Shown piece after piece: positions 46,455-59,436 of a DNA stretch of 64,000 nt; the stretch's first letter is position 1; each line of letters starts with the position of its first letter. The translations under genes were made by a program, and so were the position numbers. The stretch covers positions 1,101,610 through 1,165,609 of the forward strand of contig MNCI01026334.1 in the NCBI GenBank assembly GCA_015680685.1, in the 5' to 3' direction. The notes beneath the pieces are model-generated. The model was not told the DNA's origin. It worked only from the letters and a program-made list of their open reading frames with translations, and made no database searches. The stretch is from Gnetum montanum. Lineage: Eukaryota > Streptophyta > Gnetopsida > Gnetales > Gnetaceae.

Positions 46455-48183
46455 TGAAACACCACTAATTTCAGCCTAGCACTTTGAAATGGAAGCGACT
46501 CAAGCCCTTTCAAAGTTTTGGAGACAAAGTTTGGCTAACGCATGGCATTCACGCTGACTTGGGAACTCACACTGATGCTGGACGTTATGGTCACGCTACA
46601 GCGTGACCTTCAGCATGACCAACTTTCACAACTCCAAACCAACTCAGAATGACTTGATTTTGAACGTGCAAGTCATCCTTGGGCATCCTCAGGCTCAGCA
46701 TCTACAACCTCTGACTTCAGCTTCCAAAATCTCCAGATTTTAAGTCAAAAATTGCAAGTTTTCACAGGTGTTTGCAGGTGATGCTACAGGTTACGCTGTG
46801 GTCATGCTACAACGTGACCACAGCGTGACCTACCCAAAATAGCCAGCATGACCTACTCAAAACCACTCAAATCCAAGCTCAAATTCCAAATTCCAGAGTT
46901 AAACACATTTAAGCAATAGTTGCAGGCTTCAAAAATCAAAATTTGATGTCAAAAGGTCAAGTTTTCTTCACTCACGCTAGAGGTCACACTGGGCATGAGT
47001 GTAGCGTGAGTGCAGCGTCCACACGCTGGGCACACTGGACATTGGGCACGCTGGACGCTAGACACACACTGGAGGTCACGCTGGGTGTGAGTGCAGCGTG
47101 ACCACAAATCAACTTACACTATAGCTCAACTCAACTCTGAAGGCACATCAATTCACATTGGAAGCCCTGATGCCTCAAACAGCCTCAAATCGACATCTCG
47201 ACATCCTGCAGCACTTGATCCATGGTCAAGCGAGCCGGGTCAAATTTCTCTTGTTGTACATTTCATTGTAAATCCCCATTTGTGGGCATGTCAGGCCCTC
47301 ACGGCCTAAATTAAATGTACTTTCATGGGCTTGAGTAACCCACGAGTTGTAAAATGCAATGTATATGGTCAGGAACGTAGCTTGCCGACACACATCCCAC
47401 TCTTGCTAACATACATCCAACTCGTGCACAACTATCCATTGGACACGTGTCACTGGATCCGCTTTCCTCTCATCTCCTAGTTGTTAATTCCATTCCTGAA
47501 CTCTACACCTGAGCCCGGCCCAGCCCTATAAATACCCTGTCAATTCACATAAATCAGGGGGGTTGGCAAATGGGAGACATCAGCAATTCTGAGAATGAAC
47601 AGCAAACTAGCGAATCCTTGGGCACTCGACACACTTGACTCCTGGGATTCAAGCACTTCTCGCATACATCACATCACATCATCACATCATCGAGTCACAT
47701 CACCCCGGGGCTAGGCATTTGACCTGCCATCCACACATGCAACTACGCTTTGACCAGTGCACATCTTTTCTTTAAGCAATACAATTCAGTTCGTTTTGCC
47801 AACCAGCCATTATTTTCGTTTACTCTATTCTACATTCACTTTACGTTCTGTTTACGTTCTACTTATATTCTGTTCACGATCCTGTTTACATTTTTCTGTG
47901 CACTGTTCACGATCCTGTTTACATTTTTTTGTGCACTGTTCATGATCCTGTTTACATTTTTACGTGCACTGTTCACGTTATCAGTTACGGTAACCCCAAC
48001 GCAAGACATAGTTTACACTCAGGAAAGTCCTTGGTTGATTTGTGTGTAGACCATCCAAGGCACTCTACCTTCGTTCCATTTTCTAGCTTGCCCTCAAGCG
48101 AGGCCAGGGTCAGCTGTGCCTGCCCAAAGATCTTTTGGTGTCTATTTCCTTCCAGCCTTACACCAATGATTTAGGTCAGTACA
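46455..48183 (+). repeat. 3' LTR of element 4
   Basis: 1729 bp, direct repeat of 28617-30318 with the same GTCACGCTG/CAGCGTGAC clusters (about 46555-46620, 46790-46860, 46970-47105) and TATA box (47524-47536). It ends GTACA at 48183, followed by the TSD AACAT. Confidence 0.92.
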
Positions 48184-48246
48184 AACATCACTCTCAAACA
48201 ACATATAATTACAAAAGCACACCAATAATTTTAATTGTTTTGCAAA

Positions 48247-50700
48247 ATGTCCTCTTCTTCTCACTAGCATGATGATGTTAAATCACTAGTCCCATAGGAG
48301 TGCAAAGTGGTATATAGTCATCCAGATGAGTACATGCCCAACTTCACCTTCATCCTACATCAAGATCAACAACTGCAATGGTGTGATGTGGAGGGAAACA
48401 TCATAATGCCCCCCAATCAATCTGTGCCTGTGATGCTGCTTTGAACTCTTAAGAAGTTAGGCATCCACGATCTTCAAGAAGAGTATGTTGTGCATGACTA
48501 CAACTACTAGGACTACCATCCCACTGACACATAACGTAGGCAAGATCAACATCAGGAGAAGCATCATGAGGCTATGAAGGAAAAATAGTTCACTAATCCC
48601 TTATTCCTATTGAACCAAGATGACAATGAGGATCCTCCCATTGAGGGCTCTCAACATGACAATTCTCTGCCCCTTGTTACTAATGATGGGGATGTGACCC
48701 TGAACCTGTGGTCTATAATCAACAATCCAGGTCCAAGAGAAGATGGTAGTCAGAGTAAGAAATCATATAAGCATCAAGATAATAAGACATCTAATGACCA
48801 TGGTTGTGGCAACCAAAGGGAAGTTGGTAGACACCATGGTGATGGTAGTCCTTTTTCCTCTTCATCCTCTTCATATGCATCCTCTTCTTCTGATTTTGAA
48901 AGACACCGTAGAAGGAATAACCATGATGGAGGTGCTCAATGGAATAATAATACTAATCACCAAGCCCATAATGAACGAAGGGGTAACTGAGGATGTCATT
49001 AGTGATAATGAAATCATGATGATGATGAGCCTTTATTGGCAACTTGAAACATGCTTAACATTGCAGAGGTAGTTAAGATTCCAAATAGGCATGTGAAAGA
49101 TAGTCAGATCAAGCACTTAGACATGAACAATATTCCAAGATTTGAGGGGGGATATAACTCTGATCCACAAACACATCTACAAGCTTTCCATGATGCTTAT
49201 GTCTTGCAAAATATTGAAAATGATTGGTAGAAACTCAAGCTCTTCCTTGGGACACTCATTAAGGAAGCAAAAAGCTAGTACCAGTCCTTAGAGCTAGAAT
49301 CTATTTGCCAATGGAGTATAATGCTCAAGCTATTCAATGATAAATACCAGATATACTCCAAAGTGTTTAATTTGAGAAGGAAAATCCAAGGTTGGAAACA
49401 AGGAACACATAAACCCTTGGGTGCCTCCATGGGCAAATATTATTCTCTCTTACATCGATGCCCTAGCCATGATTATTCTCAGAGGAAACAACTCCATCAC
49501 ATCATAGATGGACATAGAGTAGAAACTAGAAGAACTCTTGGGGTTTATGCCCAAGGGAGACTATCTGAACTAAGAGCTCATCAGATCCAAAGGCTAATAG
49601 AGTAGGTAGCAAAAGAAGAAGGTGAGTTGCAAAAAAGGAAAAATGCAAAAGAATATAATATGGACCCTTCCATTAGAAAAAGGGAGGTCTAATTCTATGA
49701 TGAGGAGGAGTCACCATTCGACAAAGTGGTGAACAGGAAAACCTTGCTTATCCAAAAATCTATTTTCAATATTTTAGCAAAGGTTCATAATTTATGGGAC
49801 TCTTTGGATGAAAAATTCCAAACTACTATGAAGATTGCTAAAGCATCCAAAGAGTAGAATAGTAATCGTGACCATAGGAGGTAGAAAGAAGTTGAACATG
49901 CCAACCAGAGAGGTAAGGGTAAAGCTACTACAGTAGAAGAAGTTGTGAAGATAGACTTTAATGATGAAGATGAATGTGACATTTGTCAATATGAACATCT
50001 GAAGGGATGTTTCCTTGTGGTGTCACACTTACAAGAGTCTAGGATGTATGCACTGAATCTATAACTAGTAAGAAGGCAAGCACCCAAATGATTTTCTTAC
50101 CCTCAAGACAATCCAAGGCAGTTCCACTAGCAACAAGCTTACTATCCAAGTGGAGTTCCATCACAACCATATGAACAATATTAATAGTGGCACCAACCAC
50201 AGTTGTGCGGAATGCCACCGCCAAGAGAATAGTACCTTTACAAGTAATCAAATCCATATGGATATTATGTTTAGCAACCCATTTCTCTATGAAGCTCTGT
50301 AAGCCACGCATCATTCCAACATCACTATGACCCTCCAAAGTACCATCGAACTCATTCATCATCTATTTGAGGGGAGCACCCATATCCATAACACCCTCCA
50401 CATTCATCTACACACATCCCTCCACCCTCTACTCAGTTACCTCCTATTCCATCTATGTAGGGTGAAATTCCCCCACAACTGCAACAATGAAATGCTACAA
50501 GGGTTGTACATTCACAACTAGCCTTCCAATCGAGTGGTTCGAACACTCATTCCAAGAAATGATGATTTTCTCAACCCAAAAATCCTCCTAAATCCTCACA
50601 ACCTAATGCGGCTTGTCATCCTCTGTCTTTAACACCCTCATCCTCTACATCAAACACATTCGAGTACCCTTCAAACCAAACGCCACCTCGAATCTGGACC
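48247..50700 (+). pseudogene. gag of element 3 (broken)
   Basis: Starts at the ATG 48247 (MSSSSH), in the same frame as the protease. Landmarks are VVYSHPDEYMPNFTFILHQD, a 126-codon Asn/Ser/His-rich open stretch (48610-48990), NMLNIAEVVKIPNRHVKDSQ, then IPRFEGGYNSD and a 94-codon piece of the capsid-like core (49321-49605). After the core comes a Lys/Glu-rich helix and a knuckle-like CDICQYEHLKGC near 49980. The tail is rich in Gln, Pro, Tyr and Ser. There are many stops. It is the direct homologue of the gags of elements 1 and 2. Confidence 0.8.
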
Positions 50701-50703
50701 GTA

Positions 50704-51120
50704 ATGTTAACTCATGCTATTTTTGACCTTTCCACGAAAAGATTTGACCCAATAAGTCCTCTTATTTACTTACAAATCGCTAGACATGAGCCATGCAAGG
50801 CTCTTCTTCATTCTGGTTCTAGTGTCAATCTCATCTCCCATGACATGTATAAAGCCTGGAACCTACCACCTCTTAAGAAGAGCAACATCTATTTGGAATT
50901 GGTCTACCAGTCAATCACTGTCCCTTTGGAACTGGTGGAGGACATTGTAACCATAGTTTGTGGGTGGTCCTATCCTACTAATTTTCTAGTGATCAAGGTA
51001 GAGAACTGTAAAGATGACTTCTCCATCATTATGGGAAGGGCTTGGTTAAGCACGATTAATGTAAGAATGGGCATAAGGGACCTCTCCTTGGAAATCTCTA
51101 AGGAGAATGAATTTGGATGA
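50704..51120 (+). pseudogene. Protease of element 3
   Basis: A 138-codon open frame continuing the gag frame. The active-site region reads ALLHSGSSVNLISHDMYKAW: the catalytic Asp of D-S-G is now His (GAT to CAT type change), which would inactivate it. IIMGRAWLSTINVRMGI is the second half of the fold. Confidence 0.8.
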
Positions 51121-51308
51121 CTAGAGAAGAAGCATGTTCCATGCATCATGTATAGTGATAATAGGTGCAATTGAGTGCAAAACATCTAGTCCATTAAAAA
51201 GTACATTCATTACAGCATGCAATTAGTGTGCATAAGAAATAGATATCCAAAGGCACCTGTACCCAACAACCACTGAACAAGAAGGCACCCAATGGTTGAC
51301 AACTAACT

Positions 51309-52540
51309 TTGATAGTATTATGCATGGAACCAACTAAGAGCCTAACATGTGCTTATGTCAAAGGCATGGATGAACTTGAGCAAGTTTGTCACCAACTCTT
51401 TAATGATGAAGATGATGATACCAATTGGGGAGAGTTGGTAATCCCTAATAATTTTAAGCAAGAGCCCATAGAATTAAAAACTCTACCAACCAGCATAGAA
51501 TATGCATTTTTAGATCATGGCAGCCTAGTTATAATTAATGCAAATCTTGCTCTCGAACAAAAAGATAAGTTATTGCAAGTGGTTAACAAATGGCCAACAA
51601 CCTTTACTTGGTCATATTCCAAACTGACTAGAATCTATCAAAGGATATACCAACATTGCATCTACATCAACTTGGCCATAGGTAGCCACAAAACTATCTA
51701 AACCCCAAGTTAAAGTATATCTTCAAGGAGGAAATAGAACAACTCCTCAAGGTGGGGTTCATCTATCTCATCATGGATAGTGAGTGGGTTAGCCCACTTG
51801 TAATTATGCTAACGAAAGGTGGCAAGTGGCAGGTCTACATCAACTTTTGACTGTTGAACATGGCAACATTTAAAGATCATTTTCCATTGCCATTTATGGA
51901 CCAAGTGTTGGACACCATTTATGGGAAATACTATTAAAACTTCTTGGATGGTTATAGTGGCTATAACCAAATCCAAATTGTGCCATAAGATCAGGCCAAG
52001 AAAACATTCATGAGTCCTTGGGGGACTTTTACATATTGTAAGATGCCATTTGGTTTGTGTAATGCCCCTACAACTTTTCAATGTCTAGTCCTTAGTATTT
52101 TTGAACTGCAGACTAATAACGAGATAGAAGTCTTTATGGATGACTTCTCTACCTATGGGGTTACATTTGAGCAAGCCCTAGATTACCTTGAGTAGGTACT
52201 AAAAAGATGCATCAAAACAAACCTTAGGCTCAATTGGCAAAAAAGCTATTTAATGGTCCAGGAAGATATAGTGCTAGGGCACCGAATTTTATAAGAAGGG
52301 ATTAAGGTAGACCCTGAAAAGATAAGGGTAATCCAAGGAATCACATGCTAACCAAAGATAGTCAAAGACATCTGATCATTCCTTAGACACACTAGCTACT
52401 ACCGACGATTCATAGAGAATTTCTCTAAGATTGCCAAGCTATTGGTCAAGCTTATGAAGAAAGATGCTCCTTTAATATAGACCAAGGAGTGCAAACATGC
52501 ATTCTAACTATTAAAAGAAAAACTCATAGAAACTCTAATC
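51309..52540 (+). pseudogene. Linker and reverse transcriptase of element 3 (broken)
   Basis: The linker (51309-51701, YVKGMDELEQVCHQLFNDED) is in another frame than protease. RT starts near 51730 and shows LTKGGKWQVYINF, then FPLPFMDQVLD, then FLDGYSGYNQIQI, then YCKMPFGLCNAPTTFQ, the catalytic VFMDDFSTYG at 52132-52161 and NLRLNWQKSYLM. Both catalytic Asp remain, but there are about ten stops across the domain. The FMDDFS form and overall order are Athila-type. Confidence 0.85.
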
Positions 52541-52559
52541 CTATGGGCACCAAACTGGT

Positions 52560-53035
52560 CGAAAGTATTTCATATAATGATGAACGCATCTAATGATGCC
52601 TTAAGAGTTGTGCTTATGTAGTTGGACAATAAGAAACATCCATATTACATTCACTCTACAAGCCGAAGCATTGTGGGTGCATAGTTGAATTACACCACAA
52701 CAAAGAAAGAATTAATGGTAGTGGTGTATGCTCTCGAAAAGTTCAGGAACTATGTGATTGGCTATAAGGTGTTTTTGCACATAGATCATAGTGCCATTCG
52801 CTTCCTAATGAATAAGCCAATGGTGAACCCCCGTACCATACAATGGCTCATGATCTTACAAGAATTCAATCTCACAATGGTAGATCGAAAAGAAACTAAG
52901 AATGTGATCACTGACCACCTCTCTTGGTTAAGATGGGATAATAAAGAGGAAGAGAACTCACTCTCTAATCAATTTCCAGATGAACTCCTCTTTATAAAAG
53001 CAATCATTGACCAAGTGCCCACTAAAACAAAATGA
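52560..53035 (+). pseudogene. RNase H of element 3 (broken)
   Basis: 116 open codons (52685-53035): YTTTKKELMVVVYALEKFRN, then FLHIDHSAIRFLMNKP, then NVITDHLSWL. The HIDHSA block keeps the Asp that ends the gypsy RNase H core, and ITDHL replaces ADxLS. Upstream MMNASNDALRVVLM is the start of the domain. Confidence 0.82.
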
Positions 53036-53179
53036 TATGATGGCATCCTCACTTACCTTTTCACTTAAGAGATGCCACAAAATCTAGACTTTAGAAAGAA
53101 ACAACAGTTTCTTCATCAAGCAAAGTACTTCATGGAAATCAACAAATACCTTTACAAGGTGTGTGCCAATGGCATAGTT

Positions 53180-54470
53180 CATTGGTGTGTCCCTGATGCG
53201 GATCAGCTACACATTCTCTAAGATGCTCATGAAGGCCCTGATGGAGGCCACTATGCAGGGAGACACACAGCCAACAAAATCCTAATGGTAGGATACTATT
53301 GGTCTACAATCTTCAAGGATGCTCACCAATTTGTTTGATCTTGTGAACATTATCAAAGAGATGGTGGGATGACCACATGAATGGAGGGTCCTTAATAGTG
53401 GATTCAACCACTAGAGCCCTTTAACATATGGGGCATAGACTTCATGGGTTCCATCACACCCATGTCCAATGGAAAGGCATATATTATTGTAGCAGTCAAC
53501 TACTGCACCAAATGGGTAGAAGCAATAGCCATCACCGATTGTACATCATCCACTGCTACTAGATTTATACAACAAAATATTGTAAACAAGTTTGGGATGC
53601 CATTTGCACTAATTTCTTATAATGGAACTCATTTTACAAGTGCCATCTTTTGAAAACATATGCAATGCTTGGGGATCAAACATAAATTAACAACATCCGA
53701 TCACCCCCCAAGTCAATGGTCAAGTAGAGGTAACTAACAGGGATATCACAAAGGTCGTAATAAGGACCATAAGCAAATATACGAGAGATTGGAGCACAAA
53801 ACTCAATAATTCCCTCCGAGCCTTCCGCTCAACATGGAAACTACCTATTGGCTACTCTCCCTACGAGCTAGTGTACGAAAAACTTCTAACACTCCTAATT
53901 CAATCTGAGCTCCATACACTCTCAATAGCCTGTGAACTGAACCTTGACCTAAGTCTAGCATAAAAAGAAAGATTAATCAACCTCAAAGTACTAGAAAAAA
54001 ATTGATTAGTGGCCCTATCTTTAAATGAAGTGCACAAGGCATTCAACAAACAACAACATGACGTCAAAATATGGAAAGTAAAATTTTAATCGAGAGATAA
54101 GGTTCTCTACTGGAACCCCGCACATGTACCCTAGAAAACAAAATTCTAAACATTATCGGAGGGACCTTCTATAATTGATGAACGTCAAAATATGGAAAGT
54201 AAAATTTTAATCGAGAGATAAGGTTCTCTACTGCAACCCCGCACATGTACCCTAGAAAACAAAATTCTAAACATTATCGGAGGGACCTTCTATAATTGAT
54301 GAAACCTTTCCTTCTAAGGCCATGACCATATCAAAACCTAAGAGCCCAAATAAAAAGCATTTGGTCAACTTCCAATAAGTGAAGCTTTTCCATGAGCCAA
54401 AGCAAGCTAGTACAACAAATACCTCAATGAATGGACAATCACACTCAATTTTTCAAATCTTCTCCTTCCA
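53180..54470 (+). pseudogene. Integrase of element 3 (broken, partly duplicated)
   Basis: HHCC remains (DAHEGPDGGHYAGRHT, then SCEHYQRDGG), the first Asp in WGIDFMGSITPMS, the second position now ISYNGTHFTS (Asp to Tyr) and the Glu region in a shifted frame near 53715-53730. The C-terminal part is interrupted by a 121-bp tandem duplication (54061-54302). The noncoding tail follows from about 54470. Confidence 0.82.
54061..54302 (+). repeat. 121-bp tandem duplication in integrase
   Basis: Copies 54061-54181 and 54182-54302 are identical except for one base that I can see (CTACTGGAACC versus CTACTGCAACC near 54112 and 54233). Around them the element is heavily mutated, so the duplication is much younger than the element. 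Confidence 0.93.
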
Positions 54471-54479
54471 ACTCAGTCA

Positions 54480-55970
54480 TAGGGGAGATGGCCATCCGTA
54501 CTAATCATCCATATGGCTACTCAATTTTTTAATTTTTTATTTTATACATTTTTTCTTTATAGTTGTTTATTTTACATCTTTTTGATTTTAAAACTTCTTC
54601 CTATTTTACACCATCGTTAGTACATTTGAATCTTTCTTGAATATTTTTACATTTTCTTATATATTTTACTTTGTTTTATTTAAGTGTGATTTTCAAATTT
54701 TTGCTAATAAATGTACCTTGTGCTAATAGGACACGGTGGTGTTGTTATTGCTACTAATGATGGTTTGTGCTTTATGTTTTATTTGCTAAGTTCTAGCTTC
54801 TATTTTTGAATTTTTGTACCGATGGATCAACCATGGTTTCTTTTTCATGGAATAGGCAATGAGTCCACAACATCCACCCATTTACAACCTATATGGTTTT
54901 CCTTGTTTTGGGAGTTTGAATTCCCTTTCATTAAATAAACCTTTAGTAAATTAGTAACCTTGGTAGTTTCTGGAATTGGGAAGGATTCAAAGGTTTGTAT
55001 AGGGTGTGACCTCAAGGGGACTCAATACTCTTTGTACTCTTCTACTTAGGTGCTTGAGTGTTTTTCGTAGACTTCTTATCATTTCATATCGTCCGAAAGT
55101 CAAATAAAGTCTTTGCATGGTGTGGTTCCCATCCAAAAAGAAGGAAAAAAAGAAGAAAGAAAAAAAATAAACAAAATAAAAAAACATGATGAGAATTCAA
55201 AGCACATCTCTTAGATAAATAAACAAGCTGCAAGCACTGGTTATAAAATTAGAAAGACATGTTACCCATGCCTGAAGGTCCCCTCTTACTAAGGCCCTCT
55301 CTCACTTCCTACTTCTCTTTTCTCTATTTTTGGAGTGGTGGTTGTTCTGTGGATGCACTCTTGTATCTCAAGAGGGTGGATTGGTCTTAGAGTGGCAATG
55401 CGAAGTCACTGAAAGAGATTGGTTTTTGTCTAAACTAAGGATGGATCTTCTTAAGTCATTTTAAACACAAAAATTCACAAAGGACTTCTCATGACCTCAA
55501 TTTGGAATTCCATTCCACCTTCTCCATCATCCATCTATGCTAACCATAATTCACCTCATTGCTAGTGTCCATGTTCTTGATTCTATGTCTTGGTCTGACG
55601 TATTTGAATTCTTAGGTAGAATCTTTCTTGTTTTAATTCCTAACTTCCATCAACCATTAATCACTTATAGGGCCCATGAACTCCCTAGGTTGAGGTCATA
55701 CAAGGGCAAATAAGGCATGTGCCTACTATGTGAAGGACCCACTTGCATATCTCTTGGTTGGATTCGTTAAGTACCTTATCCTTAGACATTCTTGCAATTG
55801 GAATCTTTCATACATCCATCTTCTACATCACATCATGTGCTCCTTTACATATTCTGTTCATTAAACACATTCTTCATCAAAATTTTCAATTTTTCAGTAT
55901 TTAAAAACCATCTTAAATGATTTTCTAGGATTCCATGGACCCTAAATTCATTGAAAAATTACTTACCCTT
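54480..55970 (+). other. Noncoding region of element 3
   Basis: No gene. It contains a T-rich run (54520-54700), the phrase CCACAACATCCACCCA (54858) shared with element 2, a purine-rich run (55137-55180) and the ACATGTTACCCATGCCT block (about 55258) shared with element 1. Confidence 0.65.
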
Positions 55971-55984
55971 TTTGAGATATTCAA

Positions 55985-56110
55985 AATTCAAAATTTTTGC
56001 CTATGGGCTTCATATACGGGGCCCTGTCGATGGAGCAAACTCGTATATGAGGCTTTGTATATGGGGCCCCATTAACATAAGGGAAAAATAGTATATATAT
56101 GTGTGATCCC
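55985..56110 (+). promoter_or_regulatory. Internal U3-like promoter of element 3
   Basis: Two copies of a motif typical of this element's U3, TATACGGGGCCCTGTCGATG (56014-56033) and TATATGGGGCCCCATTAACA (about 56060-56079), are followed by a TATA box AGTATATATATGTG (56088-56101). The U3 has CTACGGGGTCGTGTCAATG (18652-18670) and ACAAGGCCCCGTTGATGTAG (59529-59548), then ACTATAAATACA. The promoter is about 255 bp upstream of the accessory ATG. Confidence 0.65.
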
Positions 56111-56356
56111 ACTTGGAAATTTTTACATTTCTTCACAAATTCCAAGGAAGTTNTGTTAAACACCAATTTACAAGAGTAAACCTTTCCAATAAGCTCTGGT
56201 GACATTTACAATAAATAATTAATAATTAATTAATAAAATAATTAATCTTCCATGGTCCAACCTTAGCCAAAGTGTAACTAACTAACGAGAAAAGGTATTC
56301 AAATATTTAGAGTTACACATTATATCTACTAATCCATGAATGTGTTGTGCTCGTAG

Positions 56357-59199
56357 ATGTAACTAAAGGGAAAGCACAGGTAGGAAGTCAAACCATCTCA
56401 ACCAAGGGAGAAATAGCCTAGAATATGAAGAGGCTAAGAATAAGCCTAAGAAGAACCACTTCTAACCCATGCCACAGGTCCTCTTAGGGAAGAGGTAGAA
56501 GTGGAATCTATTAGACAAATTCCAAAACTAGTAGCAACAACAAAACACTCCCATCGAGATGATGCACTAGCACAACAAGCAAATCTAAAGGTGACCTTGA
56601 CAGAGGCTTGCCTGAATTAGATCAAGTCATGAGAGGTCTAGAAAATAGTACTGTAGGGGTTAAACTTTGGTCCATTCCTAAAGCAAGCACCAAAAGAAGT
56701 GCAAGACCAACTAAAGGCCTCTTCCATGTGGCCAATCATCACTTACACTAGGGAGTGGTACATGGGAGACACATTCCTATTCTAAAACTACAAGAAGCCT
56801 AGATCAACGGTGAAAATCAAGGACATCTTAGTGTCCTACTTGGCATAGGTCATTACTACAGCACTTGGGTTGCCCAAAATAGGGGCAAGTCTTGCTAAGA
56901 TCCTGATGCAGGCGGATCCTAGCATAAAGAAAGAATGGATTCGATGGTGCTATGGTGTTGACTGTAAGGAGTTTAGCATGCTCACACTGGCAAAGGATAC
57001 ACTACAAGGTTGCAGCCTTTCACATCAATCCCACAGTGAGGCCAAGCAAAATCATTGCCTTCTCTACCCAGGCATGCACAGCTCTAAGTGGGAGATTCCT
57101 CATCAACCTTCCACAACTAATCTATCTAGAGATGAAGAAGCAATTTAAAGAAAATGAATGTGAAAGGAAGGCACTCCCCTTCCCATGCCTCATTGGGAAA
57201 CTCTGTCAGAGGGGAGGAATAGCTTACTACACCAATGACATTGTTAGACAAGTTCTGGTCACCAACTAGGCAAAAATGATGAAAGATAAGATGCCTACAA
57301 CAACAATCCAAGAAGAGAAGCAGTGACCACCACCTCCACCTACCACTCAAACAACTTTGCTAGACATTATTGTAACTGCCCAACCATTGTACAAATACAA
57401 AGAATGGCTCTTGAGTAAACAAGAGCAACAAGCAGGCATGAGTGGTGGGGACTTACCCATGTATAGACCAGCAATGAGTCATCTAAATGAGGTGGCCTAG
57501 ACAATTAGTTTGATGGGTGGAGGTAGATCCATTTTCTCAAACCAAAGAACGTAGCTGCCTGCAAGGTTGAATCTTAGCACCAGAGAGGTCATAGTATCTC
57601 TCATAGAATAATAGCCACTTCCAAAAATCTCTAGAAATGTTGTGACCTTCTCAGTGCACTTGGAGAAGGATGAGGGAGCAACAGTTTTGGTGATGTAGCA
57701 CTAGGAACAAGAGACTGCAACAAGTCGCTAACTAGATTACAAAAATACTCAATGCACCTACAACATCTACATCAGACATCACTACACTCAAAGATGTCCA
57801 GACATCCACAAGAACTATAAGCAGCAAAATAAATGCAGAATAGCATGAAGATCTTTTGGACCAACTATTGGAAACTAGACAACCACTTTTGGATGTCTTT
57901 GACCTTCCGAATAGTATAAGTGTAACCCAGTCAGAGCTGCTTGAGGTAAGGGGCAAGAGCATCATATTGGAGGGGCAACTTGAAATAGCTGAGGAGTGGA
58001 ATGAATGCTTGGCTGCAGAAGTTACTGAATTAAGAGCCCAAATTGCTGACCTCATTTCTCAACCTAGCACTAATAAGAGATGAAGCTATGAAACAACTTT
58101 GCACTAAATTGAAAGGGGTCAATGGTGCAGTGGAGATGGCAATATTCTACTGATCCTTGGCAAAGGCCACATAGCACAAGATTCAAAAGGCCTTAGATTA
58201 GACCCACCAAGAGAATGTGTAGTTGATCACATAAAATCATCACCTACAAAATGTTGATGAGCACAAGCAACAATTAATAGATTTCATCCATCAATAGCAA
58301 TAGCAAGTGGCCAAAGCAAACACAGAACTAAGGAAATTGATAGCAGAAAATAGAAATCTCTCCATGGAGGAGGTACGTGCCCTTTGCCAAAAAAACTATG
58401 ATCGAGGTAGCTACTTGGAAATTAGAGACTTTCAAATTTGAGAGAGTCAAAGATCATTACAAAGAGCAAGTCAATCTACAAAAGGAAGTAAATGATAAAC
58501 ACATCTAGTTGGTGAAGGCAAAAATGAATGAAGCCCTCCAACAACTCCAGTAAGGGAAAGAATTGCGGCAACCCATTGTTGATGGGATAGATGCCTATAA
58601 CAAAGTGAAAATCTACACAAAGGAGTTGCAGATTGAGGAGATGACAGAATATATTAAGCTTTCCAATCTCCATTATGCAAACCTAGCCATGTTGACTACC
58701 AAATGACTGTGGTCACAATTAAAGAAACAGATGGCCAACTCATACTTATTGTATCAGGCTAACTTCAAGCATCATAAGGACACCAAGTAGAATTTTGTCG
58801 TGGCAAATGCTAAACTCGATGTTCTTAAGGCATAATCCACTAATCAACGATCAACTATCGAGAACATGGCCAACAAGATAAATGACCACCATGAGCTGCA
58901 AAGCACAATTAGGGTATTCAATATCGAACGCAAACAATTCACTACCTAGTTTTTCAATGTGCAGGAGATGTTTCTAATAATGCCTTGTCCGTGGGATATC
59001 CCCATTCCAGCCCACATTAGTGATGTCGTGTGGACTGTGAATGATTCCTGAAGCAAGGATGAGAAGATGAAGGCATCACTAGATGCCTTTCACGTTCCAT
59101 CGAAGTTTGTAGCCATAGCCACCTTAGCTATTGCACATGCCTAAAGCTGACGAAAGTCCTTCAAAACCTCAAGAGCCTCCACTGCCTAGGAATATTTGA
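56357..59199 (+). pseudogene. Accessory ORF of element 3 (ATHILA ORF-1-like with coiled coil), broken
   Basis: Start ATG 56357 directly after a TCGTAG acceptor-like sequence; end TGA at 59197-59199. The span, 2843 bp, is nearly that of the element 2 ORF (2803 bp). The second codon is now a stop and others follow. N-terminal block: LNFGPFLKQAPKEVQDQLKA, then EWYMGDTFLF, then LPKIGASLAKILMQADPSI, then ALPFPCLIGKLCQRGGIAYY (57174-57233), the best preserved part. The second half (57850-59000) is rich in Leu, Glu, Lys and Gln (LEVRGKSIILEGQLEIAEEW) and probably coiled coil. No membrane segments. Homologous to 20183-22985; function unknown. Confidence 0.68.
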
Positions 59200-59436
59200 T
59201 CTTCTCCATAACATTCATGCCACTAGAGGATGTGTCGTCCAATTTTTGTGTAGTCAAGTAACGATGTTCAATTTTTTGTCGTGAACACCACCATTTTTTA
59301 TTATTTGATGATTTGTACACTCGGGCACTCAATTTTGTCAAGTCAATTTATTTTGTTAAGAGTCATTCAATAATCCCATACCTTCCCAATTTTGTAATGG
59401 AACTTGAGGATGAGTTTTTATTTAGTCATGAGGATA

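Larger units (their letters stand above)
28617..48183 (+). mobile_element. Element 4: 19.6-kb Tat/Ogre-like Ty3/gypsy retrotransposon
   Basis: LTRs of 1.7 kb (28617-30318, 46455-48183) are flanked by a perfect TSD AACAT (28612-28616, 48184-48188). Order: LTR, PBS, leader array, gag, protease, a 6.5-kb spacer with an antisense multi-exon gene, RT, RNase H, second RNase H, integrase, 38-bp tandem array, purine-rich region, PPT, LTR. Two RNase H domains and a spacer between protease and RT are known features of the Tat lineage and its Ogre members. Stops and shifts show it is inactive, but it is the best preserved pol in the window. It inserted into element 3, 76 bp after its PBS. Confidence 0.92.

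Noticed and set aside
56153-56153. Second undetermined base as another assembly break
   Set aside because: No visible discontinuity around it and no reference copy that shows missing sequence; probably one ambiguous base.
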